Source: Gammaproteobacteria bacterium
GTDB lineage: Bacteria > Pseudomonadota > Gammaproteobacteria > HK1
Reading direction: 5' to 3'
Assembly: GCA_011775625.1 (NCBI GenBank)
Contig: JAABYT010000042.1
Coordinates: 9,860 to 50,623, forward strand
Length of the DNA: 40,764 bases
Shown one piece after another: positions 32,280 to 39,170 of this stretch. Numbering within the stretch: the first letter of the stretch is position 1; each line of letters begins with the position of its first letter. Both the position numbers and the translations under genes were made by a program. The notes under the pieces were generated by a model, which ran no database searches, was not told where the DNA came from, and saw only the letters and a list, made by a program, of their open reading frames with translations.

Positions 32280-35200
32280 TCAAGCCGCCTGCGAAGGCGC
32301 AAGCCCCGCGCTGAGCGCCTGCAGCAGTTCCGCCTCCTTCTCCCTCGCGGCTTCCGCGTGGGCGCGTTTTACGTGGCCGTAACCGCGAATGTCCTCGGGG
32401 ATCGACGCAATCGCCACCGCGAGAGGTTGGTTCTCGGCGTTGAGCTTGCCGAGGAGCTCCTCCATGCGCGCCTCGTAGGCGCGAATGAGCGCGCGCTCCA
32501 GACGCCGATCGGCACTGTAGCCGAACGGATCGAACAGCGTCCCCCGCAGGCCCCGCAAGCGCGCCAGAATTCGCAACACCGAAAGCATCCACTGACCGAA
32601 GCGCCGCTTGCGCGGCCGCTCTCCCGGATTCCTGTTGCCCCCCAGCCACGGCGGCGCCAGGTGGAACTCGATGCGGTAATCGCCGCTGAACTGGCGTTCG
32701 AGCGCTGCGGCGAAGCTCGCATCGGTGTATAGCCGCGCCACCTCGTACTCGTCCTTGTAGGCAAGCAGCTTGTAGTAGTAGCGCGCAACCGCCTCGGCGA
32801 ACCCCGTGCAGCCCTTCGCCCGCTCGCTCTCCGCCTCGCGCGCGCGTTCGACGAGCGACCTGTAGCGATCGGCGAGCGCCGCGTTCTGATAGGCGACGAG
32901 CCGCTCGGCGCGCTCAGCGATGAGGTCGTCGAGCGTCTGCGGCGTCTTTACCTCGACGGCTCCCGCTGCGTGCACGCCGCACACCTGAGCCACGCGCTCC
33001 GGCCACTCGGCTGCGCGTCGTCCCCACACGAAGGCCTGCTTGTTCATCTCGACGGCGACGCCGTTGAGCTCGATGGCGCGCTCGATAGCCTGCGCGCCGA
33101 CCGGCACCAGCCCGCCCTGGTAGGCATACCCGAGCAGGAACAGGTTACCGCCGATGCTGTCTCCGAGAAGCGTCGCCGCGAAGTTCGACGCGTTGACGAA
33201 TTGCGCCCGCTCGTCACCGACCGCCGTGGTGATGGCTTTGCGAAGCGATGCCGCCGGAAATGCCAGGTCACTCGCGCGCGTGAAATCGCCCGGCATGGTC
33301 TCGTGGGTGTTGATGACCGCGCGGGTTTCACCCTCCGCGGCCGTCGACAGCGCGTCGCTGCCTCCCGCAACCACGATGTCGCAACCGAGAAGCAGCCTGG
33401 CTCCGCCCGGTGCGATGCGAATCGCCGTGATGTCCTCCGGCCGCGCCGCCAGCCTCAGGTGGGTCATCACCGCACCGCCTTTCTGGGCGAGCCCAATCAT
33501 GTCGAGAATGCCGCATCCCTTCCCCTCGAGGTGCGCCGCCATGCCGAGCAATGCACCCACGGTGACGACGCCCGTGCCGCCGACACCCGTGATGACGACG
33601 CCGTAGGCCTTGTCGAGAGGCGGAAGCACCGGCTCGGGGAGACTCTCGAACTCCGTTTCGACCGCCGAGCCGGCGACCGCGCGCCGCCGCACCTCACCCC
33701 CGTAGACGCTCACGAAGCTCGGGCAGAACCCCGCCACGCACGAGTAGTCCTTGTTGCAGGCGGACTGGTCGATGGCGCGCTTGCGCCCGAGCGGCGTCTC
33801 GCGCGGAACGATGGCCACGCAGTTCGAGGCGATACCGCAGTCACCGCATCCTTCGCACACCGCCTCGTTGATGAAGATGCGCCGATCGGGATCCGGATAT
33901 GTGCCGCGCTTGCGCCGGCGGCGCTTCTCTGCGGCACACGTCTGGTCGTAGACGAGCACCGTGGTCCCGGCGATCTCGCGGAGCTCGCGTTGCACGGCAT
34001 CGAGGTCGTCGCGGTGATAGACGCTGACGCCGGGCGCAAATCCTGCATCGGAAGGATATTTGTCCGGCTCATCGGTAACCACGGCGACGCGCTTCACGCC
34101 CTCGGCGTGCACCTGCTGCGTGATCATCGGCACGGTCAATGGACCGTCCATCGGCTGGCCACCGGTCATCGCGACGGCGTCGTTGTAGAGGATCTTGAAG
34201 GTGATATCCGTGCCTGCCGCGACCGCCGCGCGAATGGGAAGGATCCCCGAATGAAAGTAGGTGCCATCACCGATGTTCTGGAACATGTGCCTGCGCGTGC
34301 TGAAGGGGGCCTCTCCGATCCAGCTTGCGCCCTCGGCGCCCATCTGCGTGTACCGCGCCGTATCGCGATCCATCCACTGCGCCATGTAATGACAACCGAT
34401 ACCCGCGAGCGCCCGACTGCCCTCCGGGACGCGCGTCGACGTGTTGTGCGGGCAGCCCGGGCAGAAGTAAGGCAGACGCTGCATGATCGCGGGCGCATTC
34501 GAGACCTGCTCGTTGAACGCGCGCAGCGCCGCCACCCGGGCCTCTAGCGAAGCATCCGCGTGGCGCGCGAGCAGCTGATCGCCGATGACGACGGCAATTT
34601 GATTGCTGTCGAGCCGGCCGGCGGACGGCAACTGCATGCGCCCGTGTGCGCCGCGCTTGCCGACGATCGCCGGCGCGCCGGCTCGACCGTAGAGAAGATC
34701 CTTGACCTGCGTCTCGAGCAGCGGCCTTTTCTCCTCGACGACGACGATCGAATCGAGACCTTCGGCGAAACGAATCAATCCCTCGGGCTCGAGCGGCCAT
34801 GACATGGCCACCTTGTAAAGCCGCAGACCCAGGCGCTCGGCCGCCGGCTCGTCGATGCCGAGATCGACGAGCGCCTGCCGGACATCCAGATACGACTTGC
34901 CCGTCGTGACGACGCCGACCCGCGCGCCGGCGCCGCCCAGTATCACGCGGTCCAGATGGTTGGCTCGGCAGAACGCGCGCGCCGCATCCATCTTGTGGTC
35001 GTGCAGCCGCGCTTCCTGCTCGAGCGGCGTATCGGGCCAGCGGATGTTCAGCCCGTCCTCCGGCAGCACGTGATCTTCCGGGACCCGCATCTGGACCCGC
35101 GCGGGATCCACCTCGACCGATGCCGTCGACTCCACGGTGTCGTGCATGCACTTCAGCGCAACCCAGCAGCCCGCGTAACGCGACATGGCGATGCCGATGA

Positions 35201-35750
35201 GACCGTAGTCGAGGATCTCCTGCACGCCCGCCGGATTGAGCACCGGAATCATCGCGTCGACCATGGCGAATTCGCTCTGATGCGCGGTCGTCGATGACTC
35301 GCAGCTGTGATCGTCGCCCAGCAGGGCCAGCACACCGCCCAGCGGGGCGGTGCCCGCGAGGTTGGCGTGTCGCAGCGCGTCGCCGGAGCGGTCGACGCCC
35401 GGACCCTTGGCGTACCACATGCCGAAGACGCCGTCGTAGGCCGCCTCGCCGTCCAGGTGCGCCTGCTGAGTGCCCCACAGAGCCGTGGCGGCGAGGTCCT
35501 CGTTGACCGCGGGATTGAAGCGCACGTGATGGGCATCCAGGTGCGAGGCCGCGCGCAGCAGCTGCTGGTCCAGTGCCCCCAGCGGCGAGCCCCGGTAACC
35601 GGAAACGTAGCCTGCGGTGTTTCGGCCCGCCGCCAGATCCCGCCGCCGCTGCTCCATGGGCAGCCGCACGAGCGCCTGAATGCCGGTGAGAAATACGCGC
35701 CCCGATAGAAGCGTGTACTTGTCATCGAGCTTTACGTCGGTCAGCGGCAT
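32280..35750 (-). CDS. Fused indolepyruvate-type 2-oxoacid:ferredoxin oxidoreductase
   Basis: About 1156 residues, joining IorA-like and IorB-like parts in one chain. It oxidatively decarboxylates aryl or branched 2-oxo acids to acyl-CoA using thiamine diphosphate and ferredoxin. Seen in order: an N-terminal pyrimidine-binding domain (GYRGSPLGALDQQLL), PYFCPGCPHN, the thiamine site NIGDGTYFHSGI to LYNDAVAMTGGQP, cysteine clusters CEGCGDCGIASNC and CNKDYSCVAGFC for Fe-S centres, then the gamma-type domain GVVITGVGGTGVVTVG. The start at ATG 35750 (MPLTDVKLDDKYTLLSGRV) fits the family; 35792 and 35837 are alternatives. It probably reads through into ridA and dadA, which would supply its 2-oxo acid. 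Confidence 0.92.
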   Translation of the reverse strand: MPLTDVKLDDKYTLLSGRVFLTGIQALVRLPMEQRRRDLAAGRNTAGYVSGYRGSPLGALDQQLLRAASHLDAHHVRFNPAVNEDLAATALWGTQQAHLDGEAAYDGVFGMWYAKGPGVDRSGDALRHANLAGTAPLGGVLALLGDDHSCESSTTAHQSEFAMVDAMIPVLNPAGVQEILDYGLIGIAMSRYAGCWVALKCMHDTVESTASVEVDPARVQMRVPEDHVLPEDGLNIRWPDTPLEQEARLHDHKMDAARAFCRANHLDRVILGGAGARVGVVTTGKSYLDVRQALVDLGIDEPAAERLGLRLYKVAMSWPLEPEGLIRFAEGLDSIVVVEEKRPLLETQVKDLLYGRAGAPAIVGKRGAHGRMQLPSAGRLDSNQIAVVIGDQLLARHADASLEARVAALRAFNEQVSNAPAIMQRLPYFCPGCPHNTSTRVPEGSRALAGIGCHYMAQWMDRDTARYTQMGAEGASWIGEAPFSTRRHMFQNIGDGTYFHSGILPIRAAVAAGTDITFKILYNDAVAMTGGQPMDGPLTVPMITQQVHAEGVKRVAVVTDEPDKYPSDAGFAPGVSVYHRDDLDAVQRELREIAGTTVLVYDQTCAAEKRRRRKRGTYPDPDRRIFINEAVCEGCGDCGIASNCVAIVPRETPLGRKRAIDQSACNKDYSCVAGFCPSFVSVYGGEVRRRAVAGSAVETEFESLPEPVLPPLDKAYGVVITGVGGTGVVTVGALLGMAAHLEGKGCGILDMIGLAQKGGAVMTHLRLAARPEDITAIRIAPGGARLLLGCDIVVAGGSDALSTAAEGETRAVINTHETMPGDFTRASDLAFPAASLRKAITTAVGDERAQFVNASNFAATLLGDSIGGNLFLLGYAYQGGLVPVGAQAIERAIELNGVAVEMNKQAFVWGRRAAEWPERVAQVCGVHAAGAVEVKTPQTLDDLIAERAERLVAYQNAALADRYRSLVERAREAESERAKGCTGFAEAVARYYYKLLAYKDEYEVARLYTDASFAAALERQFSGDYRIEFHLAPPWLGGNRNPGERPRKRRFGQWMLSVLRILARLRGLRGTLFDPFGYSADRRLERALIRAYEARMEELLGKLNAENQPLAVAIASIPEDIRGYGHVKRAHAEAAREKEAELLQALSAGLAPSQAA

Positions 35751-35912
35751 GACATCCAGGTGCGGGCTCTCGATCGAAGCCAATAATGTCATCCGCCCGG
35801 CGCTTCGGCTACCCCGGGAATACCGGCACGATTCCATCGCGCCCGTGACAACGAGGCGCGGCCTTGCGCTCGCTTGCAGGTGGTTGCAGACAGCAAGCAG
35901 CCCGTCCCCTGC

Positions 35913-35935
35913 GTCGGCGCAAGCGGCGCGCCGAC
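35913..35935 (-). terminator. GC-rich hairpin just after the DUF6285 gene
   Basis: GTCGGCGC (35913-35920) pairs perfectly with GCGCCGAC (35928-35935) around a 7-nt loop, 1 nt past the DUF6285 stop codon. No T run follows on the minus strand, so it may only slow transcription or protect the 3' end. It is the best candidate boundary between the phosphotransferase transcript and the oxidoreductase operon; the 162 bp from here to the oxidoreductase start hold no gene. Confidence 0.4.
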
Positions 35936-35936
35936 C

Positions 35937-36335
35937 TCAGTCCAATCCCGATGCTTCGAGGTATTTCGGATTGCTGATTTGCAGGCGGGCGCAAACTTGA
36001 TCCATCAGCAACGCCTGCACGCCCTGCGCGCAGGCGCCGTCGAAAATTCCGTCGCGGATGTCCCGCGCGAAGCGCTTGTTCATCTTCGCGATGCGCTCGC
36101 GCAGGCTCGCGCCGGCGGCCTGCACCACGTCCTCGCCGTAGAGCTCGCTCAGCAGGCGCAGCTCCTTGACCAGATCGGCATCGCCCGATTCCGCTTCTCT
36201 CGCCGCCATGGCGAGCGCATTCGCTGCCATGCGCATCGCGTAATGACGCTCCTCCGGCAAGGCGTCCAGCAGCTCGTTCAACAGCGTGTCGCGGGCGATG
36301 CGCAGCAGACCGGCGGCGTCGGGACTATTGCGCAT
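35937..36335 (-). CDS. DUF6285 domain protein
   Basis: A 132-residue all-helical cytosolic protein of the DUF6285 type, judged from LLRIARDTLLNELLDALPEE, YAMRMAANALAMAARE and the C-terminal CARLQISNPKYLE. These proteins usually follow an APH-fold phosphotransferase and an acyl-CoA dehydrogenase and are presumed to act in acyl-CoA metabolism, but no activity is known. Its ATG overlaps the phosphotransferase stop by 11 nt. Confidence 0.8.
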   Translation of the reverse strand: MRNSPDAAGLLRIARDTLLNELLDALPEERHYAMRMAANALAMAAREAESGDADLVKELRLLSELYGEDVVQAAGASLRERIAKMNKRFARDIRDGIFDGACAQGVQALLMDQVCARLQISNPKYLEASGLD

Positions 36336-37398
36336 GGCTGAACAGCTTTCCTTTCATGGCCTCGACCTGCATGAGGATGTCGAGCTCCATCTCCGGCACC
36401 ATGCGGCCCGTCAAAGCGAGCTCGAGGGAGGATTCCTCGCCGGAGGTGTGGCGGTAGCCTTGCTGCAGCGCGATGACCGCCCAGCGTACCGTTGCCATGA
36501 TCTCCCAGTAAGGTACGAGCTCGCGGTTGACGGTCTTTCCCGAGATGCGCTCGTAGCCCCTGTAGAACGCCTCGCGGCTTGCCATTCCGCCGGCTTCCTG
36601 GCTCCACTGGCCGAAGCGCCAGCAGCGCGCGCAGAACCACCCGAGATCTTCGTGCGGGTCGCTCCACGAGGCGAATTCCCAATCGAGAATACCGCTGAGC
36701 TCGCCCTGATCGACGAGATAGTTTCCAGTGCGATAGTCGCAGTGGCACAGAACGACGTCGTCGCTGACCGGCGCTTTTCGTTCCAGCCAGCGCAAGCCCC
36801 ATTCGATCGTCGGCTGGGGATCGGGCAGCGCGTCCAGGTAACCACGGTACTCCTGGATGCGTGCGTGGGCGGGCGAGAGCGGCGGCTGCGGAAGCCCCGC
36901 GAGCGCCGGGTGTGGCGGTGCAATCGCGTGCAGGCGAGCAAGCTCCTCGCCGAGTCTCTCCACCAGCGGCTCGCGCACCGTGTCGAAACGGCTGTCGCGC
37001 ACCAGGCGGCGCGCCGCGGCCTCTCCCGGCAACCTTCGCATGATGTAGAACGCCCGCCCGATGTGTGACTCGTCCGTGCACAGCCACAGGGGCTCCGGAA
37101 CCTTGAGTCCCGCCTCCCATACCACCTTGAGCACTGCGAACTCGTCGGCACGCGATCGGCTCGCAGCGACGCCGGAGGGAGCGTCGGCGCGCAGCACGAG
37201 CGACTGGCGTCCGCTCATGACGCCGCCGCTGAAGTTCACCTCGAGGGCGTAGTTGTGCTGCACCGCGCCGCCGCTCAGGCGATCGAGCGCGACGATCTCG
37301 AGCGAATCGCAGTCGCTCACCTCGGAGAGAAAGTCGCCGAGCCCGTGACTGAGCTCCTCCCCGACCGGCACCGAGCCGTTGCCGCCGTTCATCCCCAT
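36325..37398 (-). CDS. APH-fold phosphotransferase linked to acyl-CoA dehydrogenase (ACAD10/FadE36-like)
   Basis: A 357-residue kinase of the aminoglycoside-phosphotransferase fold. The catalytic loop is LCHCDYRTGNYLVD (H-x-D-x4-N) and the metal site GILDWEFASWSDPHEDLG; YIMRRLPGEAA and LARLHAI are typical of the acyl-CoA-linked subgroup. In human ACAD10/11 such a domain phosphorylates a 4-hydroxyacyl-CoA before the dehydrogenase domain acts. Antibiotic resistance is not suggested. Starts at 37398 (or 37392), overlapping by 10 nt a short frame that may be a decayed acyl-CoA dehydrogenase. No intact dehydrogenase is in the window. Confidence 0.87.
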   Translation of the reverse strand: MGMNGGNGSVPVGEELSHGLGDFLSEVSDCDSLEIVALDRLSGGAVQHNYALEVNFSGGVMSGRQSLVLRADAPSGVAASRSRADEFAVLKVVWEAGLKVPEPLWLCTDESHIGRAFYIMRRLPGEAAARRLVRDSRFDTVREPLVERLGEELARLHAIAPPHPALAGLPQPPLSPAHARIQEYRGYLDALPDPQPTIEWGLRWLERKAPVSDDVVLCHCDYRTGNYLVDQGELSGILDWEFASWSDPHEDLGWFCARCWRFGQWSQEAGGMASREAFYRGYERISGKTVNRELVPYWEIMATVRWAVIALQQGYRHTSGEESSLELALTGRMVPEMELDILMQVEAMKGKLFSHAQ

Positions 37399-37523
37399 GA
37401 GCGGAAATCCGAGCCGAGCGCCATCAGGTTGCCGTCGTCGGGCGGCGCGCACCACGGCCCGGCCTCGCGCGCCCGCGCGCGCAACGCAAACGCGTCGACC
37501 TCGGGGGAAATGCTGACATTCAT
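37389..37523 (-). pseudogene. Possible remnant of an acyl-CoA dehydrogenase gene
   Basis: A 44-codon frame starting MNVSISPEVDAFALRARARE. The first residues look like the N-terminus of an acyl-CoA dehydrogenase, and the later WCAPPDDGNLMALG resembles the family's CSAPDTGNMEVL stretch, as though the segment between and everything after had been lost. It overlaps the phosphotransferase start by 10 nt (ATGGGGATGA), the coupling expected if a full dehydrogenase gene once preceded it. No ribosome binding site is seen. It could equally be a short leader or chance frame. Confidence 0.35.
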
Positions 37524-37649
37524 GGACGGGTTCGGGACTCCGGTTGGCGGGGCGGGCGCCGCACCGGCAATCTTACACCGGGGCGGCAGCGCCCACGTAT
37601 AGAAACGCGCGCGCACCGGCACGCCGATGCGTCGGCCGCACCGCCGGGT

Positions 37650-38042
37650 CTAGTCGGCCCAGTAGAGCGCCACGTCGTAAGCGGCGAGTGCCCGGTCCGC
37701 GCTCAGGATCGGCAGCCCCTCGACCTGCGCCTGCGCGATCAGCAGGCGGTCGAAGGGATCGCGGTGATGCCACGGCAGGCTGGCAACCTGAAGCGCGTGG
37801 CTGTGCTGAAGCGGCAGCGCGTCGACGCCGCTGCTCTTCATGCGGCTCGGCACGTACTCGGCCGGCGGGACCGGCAGGGTCAGCTTGCCGGCGGCGTGCT
37901 TGCTGGCGATCTCCCAGGCGCTCACCGGCGAGAGCAGCAGGACGTTGTCCGGATCGTCGACGATGGCGCGGGCCGCCTCGGAGAAGCGCTCCGGCGTGGC
38001 CTGCATCCACAGCCAGCAGCGCGTATCGAGCAGCAGCTTCAA
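37650..38042 (-). CDS. vapC: PIN-domain toxin of a type II toxin-antitoxin pair
   Basis: A 130-residue PIN-domain ribonuclease. The acidic active site is visible as LLLDTRCWLW (first Asp), SAWEIASKHAAGKL (Glu), HHRDPFDRLLIAQAQ (two Asp) and LSADRALAAY (last Asp). This is the VapC subgroup with the DTHxxLW-like start that usually pairs with a Phd/YefM-type antitoxin. Here the usual DTH is DTR. The start overlaps the antitoxin stop by 4 nt. Confidence 0.92.
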   Translation of the reverse strand: MKLLLDTRCWLWMQATPERFSEAARAIVDDPDNVLLLSPVSAWEIASKHAAGKLTLPVPPAEYVPSRMKSSGVDALPLQHSHALQVASLPWHHRDPFDRLLIAQAQVEGLPILSADRALAAYDVALYWAD

Positions 38043-38257
38043 GCGCCTTCCCCGGCGCTCACGGGCGCGTCGAAATCGTCGCCGAAGGTGACCGTCCCGC
38101 CGTCGCGGCCGAGCGCGCGCCGGGCACGTGAGTGAATGGGCACTAATCGCGCCAGCGGCACCCCGCCTTTGGCGATGACGATGATCTCGCCGGCGGCGAC
38201 GCGGCGCAGAAGGCGCGAGAGGTGCGTCTTGGCCTCGTGGATGCCCACCTGGGTCAT
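38039..38257 (-). CDS. vapB: Phd/YefM-family antitoxin
   Basis: A 72-residue antitoxin. The N-terminal MTQVGIHEAKTHLSRLLRRVAAGEIIVIAKGG is a Phd/YefM DNA-binding domain followed by VPLARLVPI; the C-terminal tail (GRDGGTVTFGDDFDAP) should wrap the toxin. No Shine-Dalgarno sequence precedes the ATG at 38257, and the -10 box ends only 6 nt upstream, so the mRNA may be leaderless. It should autorepress through the palindrome at 38270-38290. Confidence 0.92.
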   Translation of the reverse strand: MTQVGIHEAKTHLSRLLRRVAAGEIIVIAKGGVPLARLVPIHSRARRALGRDGGTVTFGDDFDAPVSAGEGA

Positions 38258-38263
38258 GGCATC

Positions 38264-38292
38264 AATATAGACTAAGTCGTCGACTAAGTCAT
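38264..38292 (-). promoter_or_regulatory. vapBC promoter with operator between -35 and -10
   Basis: On the minus strand ATGACT (38292-38287), a 17-nt spacer and TATATT (38269-38264). The spacer is almost exactly filled by the 21-bp palindrome, so bound antitoxin would exclude RNA polymerase. The predicted start falls on or next to the A of the vapB ATG. Confidence 0.6.
38270..38290. promoter_or_regulatory. 21-bp palindromic operator of vapBC
   Basis: GACTAAGTCG-T-CGACTAAGTC: nine of ten base pairs are symmetric about the central T (mismatch at the fifth position from each end), and the half-sites also read as a direct repeat of GACTAAGTC. It sits 13 bp upstream of the antitoxin ATG in an AT-rich island, the expected place for the autoregulatory site. 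Confidence 0.7.
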
Positions 38293-38395
38293 TATTAGAT
38301 TACCCGTGGGCCAAACGCGCCCGGCGATCCCGGGCAGGCCATCGCCGGCCCGCGGCACCGACGCCGTCCGGCGCGGTCTACTAGACTCTGGACGC

Positions 38396-38423
38396 TTGCA
38401 CCGTCACGCCAAGCACATACCAT
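38396..38423 (+). promoter_or_regulatory. Candidate promoter of ybbA
   Basis: TTGCAC (38396-38401), a 16-nt spacer and TACCAT (38418-38423), about 30 nt before the ybbA ATG. Confidence 0.4.
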
Positions 38424-38452
38424 ACGCGCCTCTCCCGACAACTGGACGGCCC

Positions 38453-39145
38453 ATGACCGACGAACAACGCTCGCCCTATCTGCGCACCGAAGCGCTCGGC
38501 AAGCAGGTGCCGAGCCCCGAAGGGCGGCTCGTCATCCTGGAAGACATCAATCTCAGCGTGGCACCGGGGGAGAGCCTCGCCATCGTCGGCGCGTCGGGCT
38601 CCGGCAAGTCCACCCTGCTCGGGCTGATGGCCGGTCTCGACACCGCCACCGACGGCCGGGTGTTTCTCGACGGGCATGACCTGGGGCGCCTGGATGAGGA
38701 TGGCCGGGCGGCCCTGCGGGCAAGCCGCGTGGGGTTCGTCTTCCAGTCCTTCCAGCTGCTGCCCAGCCTGACGGCGCTCGAAAACGTCATGCTGCCGCTC
38801 GAGCTCGCCGCCCGGCCCGATGCGCGCCGCGGCGCCGAGATCATCCTCGAACGCGTCGGCCTCGGCGATCGCCTGCATCACTACCCCAAGCAGCTCTCCG
38901 GCGGCGAGCAGCAGCGCGTCGCCATCGCGCGCGCCTACGCGGGCGAGCCGATGATCCTTTTTGCCGATGAGCCGACGGGTAACCTGGACCGCAAAACCGG
39001 AGAGCGCGTCGGCGAGCTGCTCTTCAGCCTGAACCAGGAGCACGGCACGACGCTGGTGCTGGTCACCCACGACGTGCGCCTCGCGGAGCGCTGTGACCGC
39101 GTGGTCGAGCTCGATGGTGGACGCATCGTCAACGGACGCGCCTGA
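38453..39145 (+). CDS. ybbA: ABC transporter ATP-binding protein, YbbA-type
   Basis: A 230-residue MacB/LolD-type ATPase. Walker A is GASGSGKST (about residues 46-54), the Q-loop is in VFQSFQLLP, the signature is LSGGEQQR, Walker B is MILFADEP with the following TGNLD D-loop, and the H-loop is LVTHD. It powers the FtsX-type permease encoded next. YbbA/YbbP systems are mechanotransmission-type transporters rather than classic importers; the cargo is unknown. The ATG at 38453 fits the family N-terminus; the ribosome binding site is weak. Confidence 0.92.
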   Translation: MTDEQRSPYLRTEALGKQVPSPEGRLVILEDINLSVAPGESLAIVGASGSGKSTLLGLMAGLDTATDGRVFLDGHDLGRLDEDGRAALRASRVGFVFQSFQLLPSLTALENVMLPLELAARPDARRGAEIILERVGLGDRLHHYPKQLSGGEQQRVAIARAYAGEPMILFADEPTGNLDRKTGERVGELLFSLNQEHGTTLVLVTHDVRLAERCDRVVELDGGRIVNGRA

Positions 39146-39170
39146 CGAGCACGCTCGAGCAACGACAGCC

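Noticed and set aside
32970-34547. A 525-codon plus-strand frame inside the oxidoreductase gene
   Set aside because: The opposite strand encodes continuous conserved thiamine and Fe-S motifs; the antisense product is Arg/His-rich and family-less.
36325-37398. Antibiotic resistance (aminoglycoside phosphotransferase)
   Set aside because: The fold is shared, but the sequence style and the DUF6285 partner point to acyl-CoA metabolism.
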